Shown: positions 6,179-8,189 of the stretch, piece after piece
Layout of the letters: each line of letters opens with the position of its first letter
Position numbering within the stretch: position 1 is the first letter of the stretch
Assembly: GCA_900767015.1 (NCBI GenBank)
Contig: CAAFXQ010000151.1
Location: forward strand, 1 to 8,189
Direction of reading: 5' to 3'
Length of the DNA stretch: 8,189 bases
DNA from: Clostridia bacterium
GTDB lineage: Bacteria > Bacillota > Clostridia > Oscillospirales > Acutalibacteraceae
Notes under the pieces: generated by a model
The model's database searches: none
Told to the model about the DNA's origin: nothing
What the model saw: the letters and a program-made list of their open reading frames with translations, nothing else
Program-made: the position numbers and the translations under genes

Positions 6179-6206
6179 TTGTGACAATTCAGGCTATAAT
6201 GATAAT
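6179..6206 (+). promoter_or_regulatory. possible second hsp20 promoter
   Basis: TTGTGA (6179-6184, four of six) lies 16 bp before GATAAT (6201-6206). A perfect TATAAT also sits at 6195-6200 but lacks a well-spaced -35. If used, this promoter starts downstream of CIRCE and might escape HrcA, giving a basal level of hsp20. The boxes are imperfect and A/T-rich DNA makes chance matches common. Confidence 0.35.
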
Positions 6207-6225
6207 TGTAAAAAGAAAGAAAGAG

Positions 6226-6261
6226 ATGATTCCCATGAACATCAAAGCCATATCCGACTAA
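6226..6261 (+). other. mini-ORF or gene remnant in the hsp20 leader
   Basis: An 11-codon frame starts at ATG 6226, with a second ATG at 6235, and ends at TAA 6259-6261. It has only a weak purine-rich stretch upstream. After the stop, a different frame (6261-6305) reads TADLAGYINSNRAT and then TAA, with codon choices like those of the neighbouring genes. One missing base near 6259 would join the two pieces into a 23-residue peptide starting MNIKAISD. It could be a decayed start of a lost gene, a leader peptide, or chance. I do not recognise it. Confidence 0.25.
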
Positions 6262-6340
6262 CGGCCGACCTTGCCGGATACATCAACTCAAATAGGGCGA
6301 CATAATTTAAATCTTTATTTAATTTTTGGAGGTATGAATT

Positions 6341-6799
6341 ATGTTTGAACTTACTCGCAGAAACAACAATCACAATGTGAACACTTATAACCCCTTCCGT
6401 GATATGGAAGAATTCGAAAGAAGCTTCTTCGGCTATCCGTTCGACAGCTTCTTCGGTACCTCGGATCTTGCCGAATTCAAGACCGACCTGATTGACGAGG
6501 GCGACAGCTATCTGCTTGAAGCGGATCTTCCGGGCTTTGAAAAGAAGGACATCAAGCTTGACATCAAGGATGACGTTCTGACTGTACGAGCCGAAAGACA
6601 TTCCAAGACCGAGGAAAAGGACAGTCACCACAAGGTTATCAGAAGAGAAAGATCCTACGGCTGTTACTCAAGACAGTTTGACGTTTCGGGCATTAAGACC
6701 GATGAAATCAAGGCGAAATATGACAACGGCGTTCTGAAGCTGACGCTTCCGAAGAAAGAGGAGGAGTCGCCGAAGTCAAAAACGCTTGAAATCGAATAA
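6341..6799 (+). CDS. hsp20: small heat-shock protein, Hsp20/alpha-crystallin family
   Basis: ATP-independent cytoplasmic holdase chaperone that binds unfolding proteins in large oligomers. The 152-residue product has the expected layout. A Phe-rich N-terminal arm (NPFRDMEEFERSFFGYPFDSFFG, read as 17-29 plus 30-39) precedes an alpha-crystallin domain at about 46-140, with YLLEADLPGFEKKDI (57-71) and the family hallmark AKYDNGVLKLTLPK (125-138). A short charged tail ends KTLEIE, which contains a Leu-x-Ile pair like the I-x-I/V motif that docks neighbouring subunits. GGAGG (6328-6332) ends eight bases before the ATG. An ATG at 6334 is out of frame and stops after four codons. Upstream lies a perfect CIRCE site, so HrcA control and heat induction are likely. 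A terminator follows at once, so the gene is probably monocistronic. Confidence 0.96.
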   Translation: MFELTRRNNNHNVNTYNPFRDMEEFERSFFGYPFDSFFGTSDLAEFKTDLIDEGDSYLLEADLPGFEKKDIKLDIKDDVLTVRAERHSKTEEKDSHHKVIRRERSYGCYSRQFDVSGIKTDEIKAKYDNGVLKLTLPKKEEESPKSKTLEIE

Positions 6800-6809
6800 A
6801 GCAATAAAT

Positions 6810-6838
6810 AAGCGGCAGGCACACAGCTTGCCGCTTTT
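6810..6838 (+). terminator. Rho-independent terminator after hsp20
   Basis: AAGCGGCA (6810-6817) pairs perfectly with TGCCGCTT (6829-6836), and the stem extends through a G-U and two G-C pairs to the loop ACACA. It is followed by TTTTAAATT, in which the last two T of TTTT are unpaired. It lies 11 bp past the hsp20 stop. It also sits between two converging units, and the minus-strand side has a TTATTTATT tail, so it may serve the acetyltransferase operon too, with one A-C mismatch. Confidence 0.8.
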
Positions 6839-6859
6839 AAATTGTACGGGTCTGCGCTT

Positions 6860-7489
6860 TTAATCAAAAAGCTCAGGCTCGATTTTTCTGTCCTTAAAAA
6901 AGGTTTCTTTATCCCTTTCTCCGATTTCACGCACGACACGGCAGGGATTGCCGTAAGCGACAACGCCCTGAGGGATATCCTTTGTCACAACGCTTCCGGC
7001 ACCGATCACCGTATTGTCGCCTATCGTTACGCCCGGCATTACGATTACGCCCGCACCGAGCCATACGTTGTTGCCGATATGCACGTCGGCGTTGAACTGA
7101 AGTCCCTTACTGCGAAGCGTCGGGTCAATCGGGTGACCGGCTGTCGCCACGACGACATTCGGGGCAAACATCACATCATCACCGACATAAATGTTTCCGT
7201 CGTCCACTAAGGTCAGATTGAAATTTGCATAGACATCTTTTCCGAAATGAACGTGCTTTCCTCCGAAATTCGAATGAAGCGGCGGCTCGATATAACAGCC
7301 CTCTCCGATTTCGGCAAACATCTCTTTTAAAAGCTTTCCTCTTTTTTCTAACTCGGTCGGTCTTGTTGCGTTGTAGTCATACAGCTTTTCAAGACAGAGG
7401 AGCTGCTCTTCAAAAATGCCGTCGTCCATCGGCTGATACAGCTTGCCCTCTTTCATTCTTCTGACTTGTTCGTTTTTCCTATCCATCAT
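6860..7489 (-). CDS. maa: maltose/galactoside-type O-acetyltransferase (left-handed beta-helix)
   Basis: Predicted to transfer acetyl from acetyl-CoA to a sugar hydroxyl, as in the LacA/Maa group; active as a trimer in the cytoplasm. The 209-residue product has the usual family length. The N-terminal helical part carries the typical KEGKLYQPMDD (13-23), LYDYNATRP (36-44) and a linker to IEPPLHSNFGGKHVHFGKDVYANFN (read as 67-79 plus 80-91). Hexapeptide repeats then form the beta-helix, as in VHIGNNVWLGAGVIVMPGVT and IGDNTVIGAGSVVTKDIP. His119 in ATAGHPID matches the catalytic His of LacA. The C-terminal AYGNPCRVVREI is also typical. ATG 7489 is chosen because AAAGGG (7497-7502) lies seven bases upstream; a frame open to 7675 would add 62 residues without family match that overlap the upstream gene. 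The 14-bp gap to that gene implies an operon. The acceptor sugar is unknown. Confidence 0.92.
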   Translation of the reverse strand: MMDRKNEQVRRMKEGKLYQPMDDGIFEEQLLCLEKLYDYNATRPTELEKRGKLLKEMFAEIGEGCYIEPPLHSNFGGKHVHFGKDVYANFNLTLVDDGNIYVGDDVMFAPNVVVATAGHPIDPTLRSKGLQFNADVHIGNNVWLGAGVIVMPGVTIGDNTVIGAGSVVTKDIPQGVVAYGNPCRVVREIGERDKETFFKDRKIEPELFD

Positions 7490-7496
7490 TTGTACG

Positions 7497-7502
7497 CCCT
7501 TT
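7497..7502 (-). promoter_or_regulatory. ribosome binding site deciding the acetyltransferase start
   Basis: AAAGGG on the minus strand is seven bases before ATG 7489 and ten before the adjacent ATG 7486. It lies immediately past the stop of the upstream hydrolase gene, so the two genes are probably translated in a coupled way. This site argues against the longer reading frame that begins at 7675. Confidence 0.65.
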
Positions 7503-7503
7503 C

Positions 7504-8189
7504 TCACCAATGTTTTTCGCCGCATTCGCAGACTCTCTCGCTTTTTAGGTTCAGAACCTGAAATACGCTTATCCACACTCTCCAGATAAGCCGTTTGAAC
7601 ATACTTTCGCTGTGACACGAGCATGAACAGCTTTTCGAAACCGAGAAATGCGGGTTCGGCATCGGCATATTCCACATCGAAAGCCAGGAAATCATACCGA
7701 GGTCGTTGCTGACGGTGTCTCCGTTTCCGTCAACGGTTTTCATTCCCGAATAGCCCTTTCCCGTGTAATGCATATCGTACGAGCCCTGAAGCCATACGTT
7801 GTGGTTAAAGAAAAACGTCGTGTTTACCGCTTCATCGTAGCAGGTGAAAAGCCGCTTGCTTTTATCCGAAGCCGATGAAGCAAGCCGTGACCAGCTCGGT
7901 TTTATGTATCGGTCATAGTCGGCGTACGAATCCTTTTTACAGCCGTGAAGCCAGACGGGGATATCCTTCATCTTCTCCGCCTGTGCTTCGGAAACCGCAA
8001 ACGGGGGCACCATCAGCACCGCCGCCGAATAATACCCGGGGTAGGTGCACACCTGATTGACAACGCCTTTCGCCCCGAGGCACCAGCCGATGAGCACAAT
8101 GCGGTTTACGTCCACGCTTTTGTGTTTTTCGGAAAAGTCGTCAATCGCCGCTTTTAAAGCCGGCACAAGTGTCTGCGAATCCCAATACA
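7504..8189 (-). CDS. alpha/beta-hydrolase (esterase/peptidase-like) with Cys-rich tail, 5' end missing
   Basis: C-terminal part of a hydrolase; the frame stays open through the window edge, so the start lies beyond 8189. Residues are numbered here from Val/Met at 8166, a GTG that is internal. After a helix comes the nucleophile elbow, IVLIGWCLGAKG (23-34), with Cys29 where serine esterases have Ser; dienelactone hydrolases also have G-x-C-x-G. The segment VWLHGCKKDS (71-80) holds a likely catalytic Asp79, and NHNVW (121-125) resembles the GHNxW His region of predicted secreted peptidases/esterases, making His122 the likely third member. The fold ends at MISWLSMW (158-165). A tail follows with C-x-C-x-C-H (180-185), a Trp/Phe-rich stretch and C-x-C-G-x-x-H-W at the very end (213-220), a probable metal-binding or surface-attachment module. 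It is first of a two-gene operon with the acetyltransferase. The substrate is unknown. Confidence 0.78.
   Translation of the reverse strand, partial: YWDSQTLVPALKAAIDDFSEKHKSVDVNRIVLIGWCLGAKGVVNQVCTYPGYYSAAVLMVPPFAVSEAQAEKMKDIPVWLHGCKKDSYADYDRYIKPSWSRLASSASDKSKRLFTCYDEAVNTTFFFNHNVWLQGSYDMHYTGKGYSGMKTVDGNGDTVSNDLGMISWLSMWNMPMPNPHFSVSKSCSCSCHSESMFKRLIWRVWISVFQVLNLKSERVCECGEKHW
7507..7629 (-). other. C-terminal Cys/His tail of the hydrolase
   Basis: The last 41 residues contain six Cys and His in two clusters, C-x-C-x-C-H and C-x-C-G-x-x-H-W, separated by about 27 residues with an amphipathic, Trp/Phe-containing stretch (MFKRLIWRVWISVFQVL). The pattern suggests a zinc-ribbon-like knot around a membrane-active helix. 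I recall similar tails, usually ending HY, on secreted proteins of Ruminococcaceae, but no search was possible. Confidence 0.55.

Noticed and set aside
7490..7675. 62-residue N-terminal extension of the acetyltransferase
   Set aside because: It overlaps the hydrolase gene in another frame, lacks family resemblance, and the ATG at 7489 has a ribosome binding site and a normal family N-terminus.
8164..8166. GTG as the start of the hydrolase
   Set aside because: The frame remains open to the window edge and the fold's N-terminal strands are missing, so this GTG is internal to a truncated gene.

Overview
The window looks like chromosomal DNA from a gut-type Firmicute of class Clostridia, probably Oscillospirales/Ruminococcaceae-like. 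This is an inference from the moderate G+C content, SigA-type promoters, strong GGAGG ribosome binding sites, a Gram-positive (GSI-alpha) glutamine synthetase, a perfect CIRCE/HrcA heat-shock operator, fold-back intergenic repeats and a Cys-rich C-terminal protein tail of a kind I associate with that group. No rRNA, tRNA, CRISPR array or phage gene was seen.

Layout. Bases 1-431 carry no convincing gene. They hold fold-back repeats (23-86 and 107-138), a Rho-independent terminator for the minus-strand gene (260-292) and a 25-bp direct repeat (318-342 and 406-430). Two paralogous 12-TM MFS transporters of the GPH/SLC45-like sugar-symporter type lie on the minus strand (432-2267 and 2456-3958). 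They are separated by a roughly 155-bp fold-back, MITE-like element (2296-2451). The upstream transporter has a clear SigA promoter (3991-4019, minus) that diverges from the glnA promoter (4080-4108, plus).

On the plus strand, glnA (4149-5480) is followed after 18 bp by a small polytopic membrane protein of unknown function (5499-6074, TTG start), probably co-transcribed. Next comes a heat-shock unit: an extended -10 promoter running into a perfect CIRCE operator (6111-6145), a second possible promoter, a vestigial or leader mini-ORF, and a class I-type small heat-shock protein gene (6341-6799) ending in a terminator (6810-6838). Converging from the right on the minus strand is a tight two-gene operon. 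An alpha/beta-hydrolase with a Cys in the nucleophile elbow and a Cys/His-rich C-terminal tail (7504-8189) runs off the window edge. It is followed by a maltose/galactoside-type O-acetyltransferase (6860-7489).

How the genes fit together. The transporters suggest uptake of a sugar or glycoside. The hydrolase and acetyltransferase may handle an acylated carbohydrate, with ester removal outside and acetylation inside, but neither substrate can be read from sequence. glnA and hsp20 are housekeeping and stress genes that share only proximity. The points most worth a second look are the CIRCE-controlled hsp20 leader, the large extracytoplasmic insertion in one of the two paralogous transporters, the Cys-rich tail on the Cys-nucleophile hydrolase, and the fold-back repeats.
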